This document shows, piece after piece, positions 55,323-64,000 of a DNA stretch of 64,000 nucleotides. The stretch spans positions 1 to 64,000 of the forward strand of contig SUYC01000013.1 in assembly GCA_015060625.1 (NCBI GenBank), written 5' to 3'. Positions within the stretch are counted from its first letter, which is position 1. Every line of letters begins with the position of its first letter. This DNA is from Xylanibacter ruminicola. GTDB taxonomy: Bacteria > Bacteroidota > Bacteroidia > Bacteroidales > Bacteroidaceae. Below the pieces are notes generated by a model, which saw nothing but the letters and a program-made list of their open reading frames with translations, had not been told where the DNA came from and did no database searches. The position numbers and the translations under genes are program-made.

Positions 55323-56029
55323 TTATCACTTGTGCTATCATCGACGACGAGCCTCTGGCAGCAGGACTGCTTGAGAGCTACGCCAAAAAGACTCCTTATC
55401 TGAGTCTGCAGGGAACTTACAACAGTGCCGTACAGGCCATGAAAGACCTTCGTGAAAATCCCGTACAGCTATTATTCTTAGACATTCAGATGCCTGAACT
55501 GTCAGGCATCGAGTTTGCCAAAATTTTACCAAAAGACACAAAGGTGATTTTTACCACCGCATTCCCTCAGTATGCTATCGAGGGCTTTAAAGTAAACGGC
55601 TTGGATTATCTGCTGAAGCCCATCTCGTATGACGACTTCATTAAGGCTACCGACAAAGCCATTGAATGGTTTACCGTTTCCTTACGACAGGACGTGTATC
55701 GCCGCGACCGTTTTATGTTCGTGAAGAGCGACTACAAACTGCAGCGCGTTAACCTCGACGACATCCTGTATATCGAGGGACTGAAAGACTACGTACGCTT
55801 CTACCTGAAAAACGGCGATAAGATTATGTCGCTGATGTCGATGAAGAAACTGGAGGAATATCTGCCCAAACCAGAGTTCCTGCGCACCCACCGTTCGTTT
55901 ATCGTACACATGAAGAAAACGCCAATGGTAGATAAATTCCGCATTGTGTTCGACGACGTGATGATTCCTATCTCCGACAACTATAAGGAAGAGGTTCAAA
56001 GGTACTTCGACGAGCATACGCTGGTGTAA
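55319..56029 (+). CDS. LytTR-family response regulator
   Basis: The 236-residue protein has a receiver domain with phosphoacceptor Asp in LLFLDIQMPELSG and Lys in LKPIS, followed by a LytTR DNA-binding domain (about 130-236: RVNLDDILYIEGLKDYVRFYLKNG, then FLRTHRSFIVHMKK). It pairs with the kinase just upstream (ATGA overlap) and probably controls the efflux operon. Confidence 0.94.
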   Translation: MIITCAIIDDEPLAAGLLESYAKKTPYLSLQGTYNSAVQAMKDLRENPVQLLFLDIQMPELSGIEFAKILPKDTKVIFTTAFPQYAIEGFKVNGLDYLLKPISYDDFIKATDKAIEWFTVSLRQDVYRRDRFMFVKSDYKLQRVNLDDILYIEGLKDYVRFYLKNGDKIMSLMSMKKLEEYLPKPEFLRTHRSFIVHMKKTPMVDKFRIVFDDVMIPISDNYKEEVQRYFDEHTLV

Positions 56030-56049
56030 GATTGCAAACTGCGTTTTAC

Positions 56050-56150
56050 AAAAGGTAAAAAAGTAAAAGGGTAGAAAAGTAAAAAAGTGATAAAATAGGA
56101 ATTCATTAGTAACTTTTACCTTTTTACTTCTTTACCTTTTTACTTTTTTT
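56050..56150. repeat. intergenic inverted repeat of AAAAGTAAAA units
   Basis: The left arm is made of AAAAGGTAAAAAAGTAAAAG-like units and the right arm of their complement (TTTTTACTTCTTTACC). They pair as a long AT-rich hairpin between the response regulator and the aldolase promoter. It probably also ends the efflux operon transcript. Confidence 0.7.
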
Positions 56151-56152
56151 TG

Positions 56153-56160
56153 TAACTTTG
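56153..56160 (+). promoter_or_regulatory. -7 box of the aldolase gene
   Basis: TAACTTTG matches TAnnTTTG. It lies about 45 bases before the ATG and directly after the AT-rich inverted repeat. Confidence 0.6.
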
Positions 56161-56203
56161 CAGGCGTTAAAGCGACAATTATTCATTTAAATTTAAAGAT
56201 ATT

Positions 56204-57205
56204 ATGGTTAATTACAAGGATTTAGGACTCGTGAATACTCGCGAGATGTTCAAGAAGGCTGTAGCTGGTGGCTATGCTATCCCCGCTTTCAACTTCAACA
56301 CAATGGAGCAGATGCAGGCTATCGTACAGGCTGCCGTTGAGACAAAGTCACCTGTTATCATGCAGGTTTCAAAGGGTGCTCGTAACTATGCTAACGCTAC
56401 AATCCTGCGTTACATGGCTGAGGGTGCAGTAGCCTATGCCAAGGAGTTGGGTTGCGAGAAGCCTGAGATCGTTCTCCACCTCGACCATGGTGACAGCTTC
56501 GAGCTCTGTAAGGACTGTATCGATATGGGATTCTCAAGCGTTATGATCGACGGTTCTTCACTGCCTTACGAGGATAACATCGCCCTGACAAAGAAGGTTG
56601 TTGAGTACGCTCATCAGTTCGACGTAACTGTAGAGGCTGAGCTCGGCGTTCTCGCTGGTGTTGAGGATGAGGTAGTAGCTGAGGAGAGCCACTACACAAA
56701 GCCTGAGGAGGTTATCGACTTCGCTACACGTACAGGTTGCGACTCACTGGCTATCTCTATCGGTACTTCACACGGTGCTTACAAGTTCAAGCCTGAGCAG
56801 TGCACACGTGACCCCAAGACTGGCAAGCTCGTTCCTCCCCCACTCGCATTCGACGTTCTGCACGAGATCGAGAAGAAACTTCCTGGATTCCCCATCGTTC
56901 TCCACGGTTCTTCTTCAGTTCCTCAGGACGAGGTTGACACTATCAACAAGTACGGTGGTAACCTGCCCGACGCTGTAGGTATCCCCGAGGAGCAGCTCCG
57001 CGAGGCTTCTAAGAGCGCTGTTTGCAAGATCAACATCGACTCTGACTCTCGTCTGGCTATGACTGCTGCTATCCGTAAGTACCTGGCTGAGCACCCAGAT
57101 CACTTCGATCCTCGCCAGTACCTGAAGCCCGCTCGTGAGAACATGAAGAAGATGTACATCCACAAGATTGTGAACGTACTCGGTTCAGACGGCAAGCTCG
57201 GATAA
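56204..57205 (+). CDS. fba: class II fructose-bisphosphate aldolase
   Basis: This 333-residue zinc-dependent aldolase of glycolysis and gluconeogenesis has the metal histidines in LHLDHGDSFE, the SVMIDGSSLPYEDN block, GTSHGAYKF and the VLHGSSSVP phosphate loop. Codon use is strongly biased towards a small set (GCT, CGT, CTC), as in highly expressed genes, unlike its neighbours. A clear terminator follows. Confidence 0.95.
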   Translation: MVNYKDLGLVNTREMFKKAVAGGYAIPAFNFNTMEQMQAIVQAAVETKSPVIMQVSKGARNYANATILRYMAEGAVAYAKELGCEKPEIVLHLDHGDSFELCKDCIDMGFSSVMIDGSSLPYEDNIALTKKVVEYAHQFDVTVEAELGVLAGVEDEVVAEESHYTKPEEVIDFATRTGCDSLAISIGTSHGAYKFKPEQCTRDPKTGKLVPPPLAFDVLHEIEKKLPGFPIVLHGSSSVPQDEVDTINKYGGNLPDAVGIPEEQLREASKSAVCKINIDSDSRLAMTAAIRKYLAEHPDHFDPRQYLKPARENMKKMYIHKIVNVLGSDGKLG

Positions 57206-57222
57206 TCCAAGCATCACATCAT

Positions 57223-57261
57223 AAAAAAAGTCCGAAAGTATCACGCTTTCGGATTTTTTTT
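57223..57261 (+). terminator. intrinsic terminator of fba
   Basis: TCCGAAAG (57231-57238) and CTTTCGGA (57246-57253) pair, flanked by an A run and eight T. The T run merges with the promoter box TATATTTG of the next gene. Confidence 0.9.
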
Positions 57262-57303
57262 GTATATTTGCAGCCTGATAATAAACCTAACAATACGAAC
57301 AAG

Positions 57304-58968
57304 ATGAAGACGAATGTTCTTAAACTCAGTTTAGCAGCTGTTTGTTGCATGGGACTGGCTGCATCGTGCACCCAAAAGGCAGCAGTAGTAGAAAGTCAGG
57401 AACTCACAACACTTAACACCGTTGGTAACCCCTATCTGCCCTTGTGGGAGCATATCCCCGATGGCGAGCCCTATGTGTTCGACGACCCTGATAATCCAGG
57501 CAAGCAGCGTGTGTATATCTATGGTTCGCACGACAATCTGAAAGATGCCTATTGTGGTCGCGACCAAGTGGTATGGTCGGCTCCTACCGACAATTTGAGT
57601 CATTGGCGTTACGACGGCATTATTCTCACCGTCAACAGAAATGCCCGAGGCGAAGTTTTCGACTCGGCAGGCACTGCCGATGTGCTGTATGCACCCGATA
57701 TCACATTTGTTACTGATACCACTGGCAAAAAAACGTATTATCTGTTCCCCAACGACCAGACAGGCTATCGCAATGCGCTGATTGCCAAGAGCGACCGTCC
57801 CGACGGACCATTCACTGTTTGCAACTGGAGCGCCAAGAATCCCAACCAGGTTGAGGGTATCTATGGTTTCGACCCCGCCGTGTTTGTAGATGACGATGGA
57901 CGTGTTTATGGCTACTGGGGCTTTGAGCATTCCTACGCAGCCGAGATTGATCCTGCCACGATGTGTACCGTTAAACCTGGCACGGAGATGATTGATGGTA
58001 TGGTCTCGGGCCGCAACGAAGAGGGTATCTTCAGTTTCTTCGAGGCATCAAGCATCCGTAAGATCAAGGATAAGTATGTGTTTATCTACAGTCGCTTTAC
58101 CAAGGATGGTGAGTTTGGACTACCCACCAGCAACTATAATTTGGCCTATGCCTATAGCGACAAGCCACTGGGTCCCTGGACCTATGGTGGTACCATTATC
58201 GATGCGCGTGGTCGCGAGATTAACGAAAAAGGCGACACCATAGCATCGGCTGTTCCAGATGGCAACACCCATGGCAGTATCTGCGAGATTAACGGACAGT
58301 GGTATGTGTTCTATCACCGCCAAACAGGCACCAACGAGTATGCACGCCAAGCCATGGTGGCTCCTATCCAAGTGACAGTAGAGGAAGGCGAAGGTGGCAA
58401 AGTAGAGATTACCGAAGGCGAATATAATTCAGAGGGCTTTGCACTCGATGGTTTGAATCCATTCGAGCGTCACTCAGCCGGTATCGCTTGCTGGCTCACT
58501 GGTCCTACTCCTGCCGTTCACGAGTGGCCCAACAACAAGTTCTCGGGCTCGTATGTCGAGGCTTCGTATGGTAACGATAAGAACTTCGACAATCCTTATG
58601 CCCTGGCCTGCAATACCAACCGTGTGGTTAACAATACCGATGGTTCTATCGTTGGCTATAAGTACTTTAACCTCAACGAGAGCAAAGGTAAACAGAATCT
58701 GAAGTTGTCGCTGAATCTCATCCCTGCAGGTGTCGATGGTACCATCCAGCTGATGCTCGATCGTCCTTGGACATCGCAAAAGGGCAAGCTCCTTGCCAGT
58801 TTCGAACTGAAGGCCGACATGCCTCAGGAGGCAACCGAAGCTGTTTTCGACGTGCCTGAGCTGGCCAAGCTTTCAGGCAAGCACGCCATCTACTTTGTGT
58901 TTAAGTCGAATACCAAGCAGAAGTCGTTGTGCACCCTGTTGGATTTCGCATTTCAATACTCAGAGTAA
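57304..58968 (+). CDS. GH43-like family lipoprotein
   Basis: The 554-residue product has a lipoprotein signal (LAASC, Cys about 22) and a five-blade propeller of glycoside hydrolase family 43 type. The expected acidic residues are present: GEPYVFDDPD near the start, GFDPAVFVDDDGRVY, and FFEASSIRK for the general acid. A C-terminal beta-sandwich (about 385-554) follows. Likely substrates are arabinose- or xylose-containing side chains. The ATG at 57304 is set by the promoter box just upstream (about 57263). Confidence 0.85.
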   Translation: MKTNVLKLSLAAVCCMGLAASCTQKAAVVESQELTTLNTVGNPYLPLWEHIPDGEPYVFDDPDNPGKQRVYIYGSHDNLKDAYCGRDQVVWSAPTDNLSHWRYDGIILTVNRNARGEVFDSAGTADVLYAPDITFVTDTTGKKTYYLFPNDQTGYRNALIAKSDRPDGPFTVCNWSAKNPNQVEGIYGFDPAVFVDDDGRVYGYWGFEHSYAAEIDPATMCTVKPGTEMIDGMVSGRNEEGIFSFFEASSIRKIKDKYVFIYSRFTKDGEFGLPTSNYNLAYAYSDKPLGPWTYGGTIIDARGREINEKGDTIASAVPDGNTHGSICEINGQWYVFYHRQTGTNEYARQAMVAPIQVTVEEGEGGKVEITEGEYNSEGFALDGLNPFERHSAGIACWLTGPTPAVHEWPNNKFSGSYVEASYGNDKNFDNPYALACNTNRVVNNTDGSIVGYKYFNLNESKGKQNLKLSLNLIPAGVDGTIQLMLDRPWTSQKGKLLASFELKADMPQEATEAVFDVPELAKLSGKHAIYFVFKSNTKQKSLCTLLDFAFQYSE

Positions 58969-58971
58969 CAC

Positions 58972-59649
58972 ATGGAGATACAACCCATAGCATGGTTTGA
59001 ATCACCATTCCCCACAAAGTTTGGTATTCCTCGTCAGAGCGGGTTGGTGCCCGACCTGACGGGGCGTATCGTGTTTGCACCAGAGTATCGACAGATGGAG
59101 GCCGTTCGCGGACTTGAAGCCTTCGATTACCTGTGGATTATCTGGGAGTTCTCAGCCAATCGCGATGCCGAAAAGAGCTTGACTGTTCGTCCGCCCCGTT
59201 TAGGCGGCAACCAGCGTATGGGTGTGTTTGCCACCCGTTCACCCTTCCGTCCTAACAATCTCGGACTGTCGTGTGCCCGTATCGACCGCATCGAGCACGA
59301 TGCCAAACTCGGCCCTGTCATCTACGTTAAAGGTGCCGACTTGATGCACCACACCCCTATCTACGACATCAAGCCCTATGTGGCCTATGCTGATGCCCAC
59401 CCCGAAGCCCGCAGCGGCTTTGTGGACAACACCGAGTGGGAGCCCTTGAAAGTGGAACTACCGCCCGAACTGGCAACAAAAGTTCCTGAAGAAGAGAGAG
59501 CGTCGCTCATCGCCACCCTTGAACAAGACCCACGTCCACGCTATCATAACGATCCCAACCGCATCTACGGCATGCCGTTTCTCCATCTCGACATCCGTTT
59601 CAAAGTGGCTAACAATATCCTGACGGTGGTAGAAGTGATCACGAATTAG
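58972..59649 (+). CDS. tsaA: tRNA (t6A37) N6-methyltransferase TrmO
   Basis: The 225-residue TsaA/TrmO protein has a SAM-binding beta barrel (MEIQPIAWFESPF-TKFGIPRQSG, LEAFDYLWIIWEFS, FATRSPFRPNNLGLSC) and the C-terminal DPRP motif (EQDPRPRYHNDP). It methylates t6A at position 37 of tRNA-Thr. It lies three bases after the GH43 gene. Confidence 0.92.
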   Translation: MEIQPIAWFESPFPTKFGIPRQSGLVPDLTGRIVFAPEYRQMEAVRGLEAFDYLWIIWEFSANRDAEKSLTVRPPRLGGNQRMGVFATRSPFRPNNLGLSCARIDRIEHDAKLGPVIYVKGADLMHHTPIYDIKPYVAYADAHPEARSGFVDNTEWEPLKVELPPELATKVPEEERASLIATLEQDPRPRYHNDPNRIYGMPFLHLDIRFKVANNILTVVEVITN

Positions 59650-59676
59650 CCTTACTATTTGCTAACAAAAACATTT

Positions 59677-62600
59677 ATGAAACAACTATTACTCTCATTA
59701 CTATTAGCGATTATTACATTAACAACCTACGGACAAACGGGGTTCTTTTTCCCATCAGACCGTTTCTCGAGCGGACTCATTAATGATATATGCCAAGATA
59801 AATATGGGTATATATGGATAGCCACAGAGAACGGACTCAACAAGTTTGACGGCTACCGCTTTACTACCTATCTTTCACACCCTGACGACTCTACGACTTT
59901 AGGCAGCAACATCGTAACAAAGCTTTATTGCGACAAGAAAGGCCAATTGTGGGTAGGAACGAGAATCGGCTTGTCAAGATATGACTATACGAGCGACAGT
60001 TTTATAAATTATGCCTTCGATACAAAAATCAAGCCACGTGTTATTACCTTCTTAGAACGAAAAAACGGTGAATTTCTGGTTGGGACCTCAGGAAGAGGTT
60101 TATTCAGATTAGCAGGAAATACGTTTCAGAAGGTTCCCGATGGCTATACCACAAAATCAGGAAACTGGTATTTCAATCAGATGATGGAGGATCAAAAGGG
60201 ACAGTTTTGGAAATGCGGCTATGGTGAAGAAATCACCATGAAAGACAACAAGGAGGTTCATCAATTTTTCATCAACCAAGGCATCGTGGCGCGATTTGCC
60301 GAAATTGACGGCGACATTCTCATCATCTGCCAGCATGGCATCAGCCGTTATCACCAAGGCAAAATCACCAAAGCAGATATAGACATATCAGCTCTTGGAG
60401 GTGACAATGTGGTCATCAGCAGTGCTTACCAAAGCAAACAAGGCGATATTTATATAGGTACGCGAGGGGATGGTCTTTTCGTATTGAAGAAGGGCTGTCA
60501 AAAAGTAGAACGGATAGAATGTCAACTAAGTGGTCTGGACTTGAACACGGCCAAGATATGGTCCATCAGCGAAGACCAACTGGGCAACATCTGGCTAGGA
60601 TGCCAATCAAAAGGACTGGTGATGATTCCCAAAATTCAGCCTCTGTTCTCATCATGGAGTTTCGCATCACAGGGCTATCGCCTTAGTTCAACAATCACCT
60701 CTATATGTAAAGGCGACCACGGCATCATCTGGACCATCGTGCAAGGTAATGGCGTATATGGTTTTGATCAGCGTGGACATATAGTAGCACATCCAGATTC
60801 GCCACCATCAGCAGAATTTATCTATCGCGACAAACAAGGTCGCTACTGGATTGGCAGCGATAAGGCATTGTATGCCTATGACCCTGTGACGGGACGCTCA
60901 CAACACCATATCTCTTTTGTTTGCGACAAGCTAAACGATATCACAGAGATTGGTGATGGTCGTTTGTTTATCTCAACCTATTCACGTGGTTTCTGTATTT
61001 ACAATCCTAAAGATCATAGTATCAAACATTACCTTTCGACCCAGCATAACCCGCAGAAAGGCGCATTGCATAACAACTGGATATTAGCCATGATGCCCGA
61101 TAGCAAAGGCTATATATGGATGGCGACATCGGCTGGTATCACCTGTTTCGACCCGCAGAAAGATTATTTCAGACCATACGGATGGGACAACTTATTAGAT
61201 GGCATGATGTGTTACTCACTCTGCGAAACGAAAAATGGCAATATCTTGATTGGTACGGATCAAGGACTATACGAATACCATCCTGGCGCACAAAAGGCAG
61301 AGCGCTTCAAATATGACGATGCCCTTACCAATAAAGTAATCGGAAAAATTGTAGAAGCCAATAATGGTGACATCTGGTGCGCCACCTCCATGGGAATATG
61401 GCATTTTGACCTACAAAGAAAAATCTTCATAGGGCACGTAAGAGGAAACGGTATTGCGACAAAAGAGTATATCAACTGTATTGGCATGCACACGAGTGAC
61501 GACATGATTTATTTTGCCAATAACGATGGACTGACCGTTTTCAACTCTACAAAAGTTACTGCTAGTTTGCAGGCCCTTCCCCCCTTGAGGCTGACAGGTT
61601 TCTTCATTGCGGGAAATGCCATCACAGAGGGACCGGTTATTGAGACAGACACCTACGAAGTATCGTATCTCGATAATAATATCACGCTCGAATTCTCTCT
61701 GCTCGATTTTGCTAATCCTGACAATATCATCTATGAGTATAAGATTAATGGCACCCAGTGGATACAAGAGTCGGAAGGAGAGAACAGCATTCAACTGAGT
61801 CACCTACAACCCGGCACCTATAAGATTGAAGCCAGAGCCTTATCGGCTGGCGTTTATTCATCCATCAAAACCATCACTGTGGTGGTTACGCCTCCATGGT
61901 ACCAGTCAACATGGGCCTACACTCTCTACTTTTTAGCAGCTATTGCATTCATACTTGGCATCGGTTGGAGTTTACGCAGAAAAGCTCACATGAAGATGGA
62001 CGAAGAAAAAATGAAATTCCTGATTAATGCCACCCACGACATCCGATCGCCACTGACACTCATCATGGGGCCATTGGCCAAACTAAAATCGATCACCACC
62101 AATAGTGAGCAACAAGAATATATAGACACCATCGACAGAAATGCCCAACGTCTGATGTTACTCGTCAACCAGATATTGGACGAGCGACGCATTGACAAAA
62201 AACAAATGCGCATACACTGTCGAGAAACAAATCTTGTGGAGTTCATCAGTGGCATCTGCAAACTGTACCAGTATAATGCCACCCAACGCCATATTACTTT
62301 CTTGTTTGAACACGACAAGAAACATGTCTTGGCATGGATAGATCGTATCAACTTCGATAAAGTCATCTCGAACTTGCTCTCAAATGCCTTCAAATACACC
62401 TTTGATGGCGGAGAGGTGAAGGTGATTCTCAGGGAGAGGGAAGAAGATATAGAGATTGTAGTTGCCGATTCGGGTGTAGGCATTAAGGACGAAGAAGCAG
62501 ACAAATTGTTTGACCGATTCTTCCAAGGTCGCAACGCCGATGACTTAGGGATGAAAGGAACAGGCATCGGTTTGAATCTTAGTAAATCGATTACACTTAT

Positions 62601-63534
62601 GCATGGTGGACAGATAAAAGCCATGAATCGCAAGGATGGTGTACACGGAGCCTGTTTCTGTGTAACGCTACCAAAAGGTCATGCACATCTTAAACCCGAT
62701 CAGATTCTTACCGATACACCTGCCCGAGAAGTTCTCTCGTCAGGTGCTTTACCAAAGACAGCATTCAAACAGTTTCACATCCTTGTTGTAGATGACGATT
62801 CAGAAATAGCAAATTACATCATCAGTGAATTGGGCAGTCACTATAAGTTCGACCATGCTCCAAATGGAAAAGAAGCACTCAAGATGCTCCTCTCACGACA
62901 ATTCGACCTGGTTATCAGCGATGTCATGATGCCCGAGATGGATGGCATAACTATGCTGAAACGCATCAAAGACAACGTTCAGATTTCGCAAATACCGGTT
63001 ATCATGCTCACATCAAAAGCAGAGGTTGAGCATAAACTGGAGGGTCTGAAGTCTGGAGCTGATGCTTACATTGCCAAACCATTCAATATGGAAGAGCTAC
63101 ATATCCAGATAGACAACCTGATAGATAACGTACGACGCCTACGTGGTAAGTTCAGCGGTGCTGCCCAACAAGAAAAACGTGTTGAAAACATTCAGATAAA
63201 AAGCAACGATGATGCCCTGATGGAGCGTGTCATGAAATGTATCAATACCAATATGTCGGATCCCGACTTTAACATCGACGCCCTGGCAAGTGAGGTTGGT
63301 ATCAGTCGTGCTCAACTTCACCGCAGAATGAAAGAGATTACAGGTATTTCGAGTGGTAAGTTCTTGCGCAACCTGCGAATGGACCAAGCAGCACGACTAC
63401 TACGCGAGGGCAAGGTTAACATCGCTCAAGTGGCAGACAAAGTGGGATATGCTGACCAAGCACATTTCTCAACCGCATTTAAGACACATTTTGGCATGTC
63501 GCCCTCGGAATATGTAGATCAGGAAAACGCCTAA
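59677..63534 (+). CDS. hybrid two-component system sensor/regulator
   Basis: This 1285-residue protein has, in order: a signal peptide; a periplasmic double beta-propeller of Reg_prop repeats (about 25-660, with INDICQDKYGYIWIATENGL-type repeats); a Y_Y_Y domain (about 668-738); a membrane helix (about 746-766); HisKA with NATHDIRSPLTL (His about 784); HATPase (LLSNAFKYT about 898); a receiver with Asp in VISDVMMPEMDG (about 1082); and an AraC-type HTH (about 1184-1284). Such HTCS proteins sense oligosaccharides directly and switch on a polysaccharide utilisation locus. The SusC-like gene just downstream is the probable target. I took the ATG at 59677 over an earlier TTG. Confidence 0.95.
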   Translation: MKQLLLSLLLAIITLTTYGQTGFFFPSDRFSSGLINDICQDKYGYIWIATENGLNKFDGYRFTTYLSHPDDSTTLGSNIVTKLYCDKKGQLWVGTRIGLSRYDYTSDSFINYAFDTKIKPRVITFLERKNGEFLVGTSGRGLFRLAGNTFQKVPDGYTTKSGNWYFNQMMEDQKGQFWKCGYGEEITMKDNKEVHQFFINQGIVARFAEIDGDILIICQHGISRYHQGKITKADIDISALGGDNVVISSAYQSKQGDIYIGTRGDGLFVLKKGCQKVERIECQLSGLDLNTAKIWSISEDQLGNIWLGCQSKGLVMIPKIQPLFSSWSFASQGYRLSSTITSICKGDHGIIWTIVQGNGVYGFDQRGHIVAHPDSPPSAEFIYRDKQGRYWIGSDKALYAYDPVTGRSQHHISFVCDKLNDITEIGDGRLFISTYSRGFCIYNPKDHSIKHYLSTQHNPQKGALHNNWILAMMPDSKGYIWMATSAGITCFDPQKDYFRPYGWDNLLDGMMCYSLCETKNGNILIGTDQGLYEYHPGAQKAERFKYDDALTNKVIGKIVEANNGDIWCATSMGIWHFDLQRKIFIGHVRGNGIATKEYINCIGMHTSDDMIYFANNDGLTVFNSTKVTASLQALPPLRLTGFFIAGNAITEGPVIETDTYEVSYLDNNITLEFSLLDFANPDNIIYEYKINGTQWIQESEGENSIQLSHLQPGTYKIEARALSAGVYSSIKTITVVVTPPWYQSTWAYTLYFLAAIAFILGIGWSLRRKAHMKMDEEKMKFLINATHDIRSPLTLIMGPLAKLKSITTNSEQQEYIDTIDRNAQRLMLLVNQILDERRIDKKQMRIHCRETNLVEFISGICKLYQYNATQRHITFLFEHDKKHVLAWIDRINFDKVISNLLSNAFKYTFDGGEVKVILREREEDIEIVVADSGVGIKDEEADKLFDRFFQGRNADDLGMKGTGIGLNLSKSITLMHGGQIKAMNRKDGVHGACFCVTLPKGHAHLKPDQILTDTPAREVLSSGALPKTAFKQFHILVVDDDSEIANYIISELGSHYKFDHAPNGKEALKMLLSRQFDLVISDVMMPEMDGITMLKRIKDNVQISQIPVIMLTSKAEVEHKLEGLKSGADAYIAKPFNMEELHIQIDNLIDNVRRLRGKFSGAAQQEKRVENIQIKSNDDALMERVMKCINTNMSDPDFNIDALASEVGISRAQLHRRMKEITGISSGKFLRNLRMDQAARLLREGKVNIAQVADKVGYADQAHFSTAFKTHFGMSPSEYVDQENA

Positions 63535-63554
63535 TCAATAAGGCTATCAGGGAT

Positions 63555-63599
63555 ATTGTTTCGACATTTTGCGTTTTTGTTGCAAAATGTCGAAACAAT
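63555..63599 (+). terminator. long perfect hairpin after the hybrid sensor gene
   Basis: Eighteen-base perfect arms (ATTGTTTCGACATTTTGC and its complement) surround a 9-base loop; TTTTATTT follows. It separates the sensor gene from the next promoter. Confidence 0.85.
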
Positions 63600-63663
63600 T
63601 TTATTTGCAAGATAATCGAAGAGCTATGAAACATTTTTCTTGCAACAAAAACCATATTTTAGC

Positions 63664-63671
63664 ATACCTTT
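63664..63671 (+). promoter_or_regulatory. -7 box before the SusC-like gene
   Basis: ATACCTTTGCAGC contains TACCTTTG, matching TAnnTTTG, with a leader of about 40 bases. The site bound by the hybrid sensor was not identified. Confidence 0.6.
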
Positions 63672-63713
63672 GCAGCAGATTTATCTTTAACTAATAATTA
63701 AAATTATTTTTGT

Positions 63714-64000
63714 ATGAAAGAAAAAGCAATGAGAAAAATCCTCATGATGCTCGTACTGCTGACCAGTCCTATACTACTGTTTGCACAGAGCACCATCAAA
63801 GGTATTGTAAAAGATGACGGTGGAGAGCCAGTCATTGGAGCTACTGTTAGAGAAGTAGGCACACCGAACGGAGCAGTGACCGACTTCAACGGAAACTTTG
63901 AATTAAGAAATGTCACAAAAGGTGAACTCCAGGTAACCTACGTAGGTTTCCTAACCCAGAAAGTTGCGATTAAAGGCAAAAGCTTTGTTGAGATTACGAT
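63714..64000 (+). CDS. SusC/RagA-like TonB-dependent transporter, partial
   Basis: The window ends inside this gene. The visible 95 residues are a signal peptide (ending at about LLFAQ) and a carboxypeptidase-regulatory-like domain (IKGIVKDDGGEPVIGATVREVG, TDFNGNFEL, and LQVTYVGFLTQ). This is the N-terminal extension typical of SusC-type glycan importers; the plug and barrel lie beyond the edge. It starts a polysaccharide utilisation locus behind the hybrid sensor. Confidence 0.85.
   Translation, partial: MKEKAMRKILMMLVLLTSPILLFAQSTIKGIVKDDGGEPVIGATVREVGTPNGAVTDFNGNFELRNVTKGELQVTYVGFLTQKVAIKGKSFVEIT

Overview
The window reads as chromosomal DNA of a Bacteroidota member, most likely Prevotellaceae (Prevotella/Segatella type). 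The evidence is the TAnnTTTG -7 promoter element in front of many genes, the type IX secretion translocon gene sprA next to ruvA, a hybrid two-component sensor followed by a SusC-like TonB protein, a split glycine decarboxylase (gcvPA/gcvPB), meso-diaminopimelate dehydrogenase, WYL regulators and carbohydrate-active enzymes. No tRNA, CRISPR array or transposase was seen.

Layout. (1) 0.1-22.5 kb is accessory and mostly transcribed leftward: a STAS-kinase-like fusion, a Fic protein, a divergent FtsZ with a partner of unknown function, a MntA/HepT toxin-antitoxin pair, an ADP-ribosylglycohydrolase, a cluster of small unknown genes around a Pif1-like helicase (6.1-10.5 kb), and a candidate defence operon (10.6-18.1 kb). 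That operon holds an ADP-ribosyltransferase-like protein, a 1364-residue TPR/STAND-type NTPase, a second AAA NTPase and a WYL regulator. A lone 5S rRNA gene, an AbiE toxin-antitoxin pair, a second WYL regulator and a probable structured RNA locus follow. Three promoters here (ADP-ribosylglycohydrolase, ADP-ribosyltransferase-like operon, second WYL gene) share one module: the -7 box with a CACAAG-G-CTTGTG palindrome starting exactly 55 bp away from it at all three loci. The 38-bp terminator at 135-172 recurs, inverted, at 22461-22498. (2) 22.6-28 kb: a CE1-type esterase and an etfB-etfA-small membrane protein-acyl-CoA dehydrogenase operon. (3) 28-38.5 kb: a putative outer-membrane porin, a DUF486 protein, sprA, ruvA, ddh and purN. 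(4) 38.5-44.8 kb: a complete glycine cleavage operon, lplA-gcvT-gcvH-gcvPA-gcvPB-lpd. (5) 45-51 kb: an esterase fusion, an aquaporin, a sugar permease and a DUF6377-type regulator split by a frameshift in a 7-bp repeat. (6) 49.7-56 kb: a TolC-MacA-MacB-permease efflux operon with its own LytS/LytTR two-component system. (7) 56-64 kb: class II aldolase, a GH43-like lipoprotein, TrmO, a hybrid two-component sensor and the start of a SusC-like gene cut by the window edge.

A recurring theme is short repeated sequence inserted both between genes and in frame inside housekeeping genes. Examples are nine 9-bp CTAG units inside sprA, low-complexity inserts in gcvT, gcvPA and lpd, and the 7-bp tract that splits the DUF6377 gene. 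The most system-like novelty is the four-gene ADP-ribosyltransferase-like/STAND/AAA/WYL operon together with its shared promoter module. All functional statements rest on motif recognition by eye; no database search was possible.
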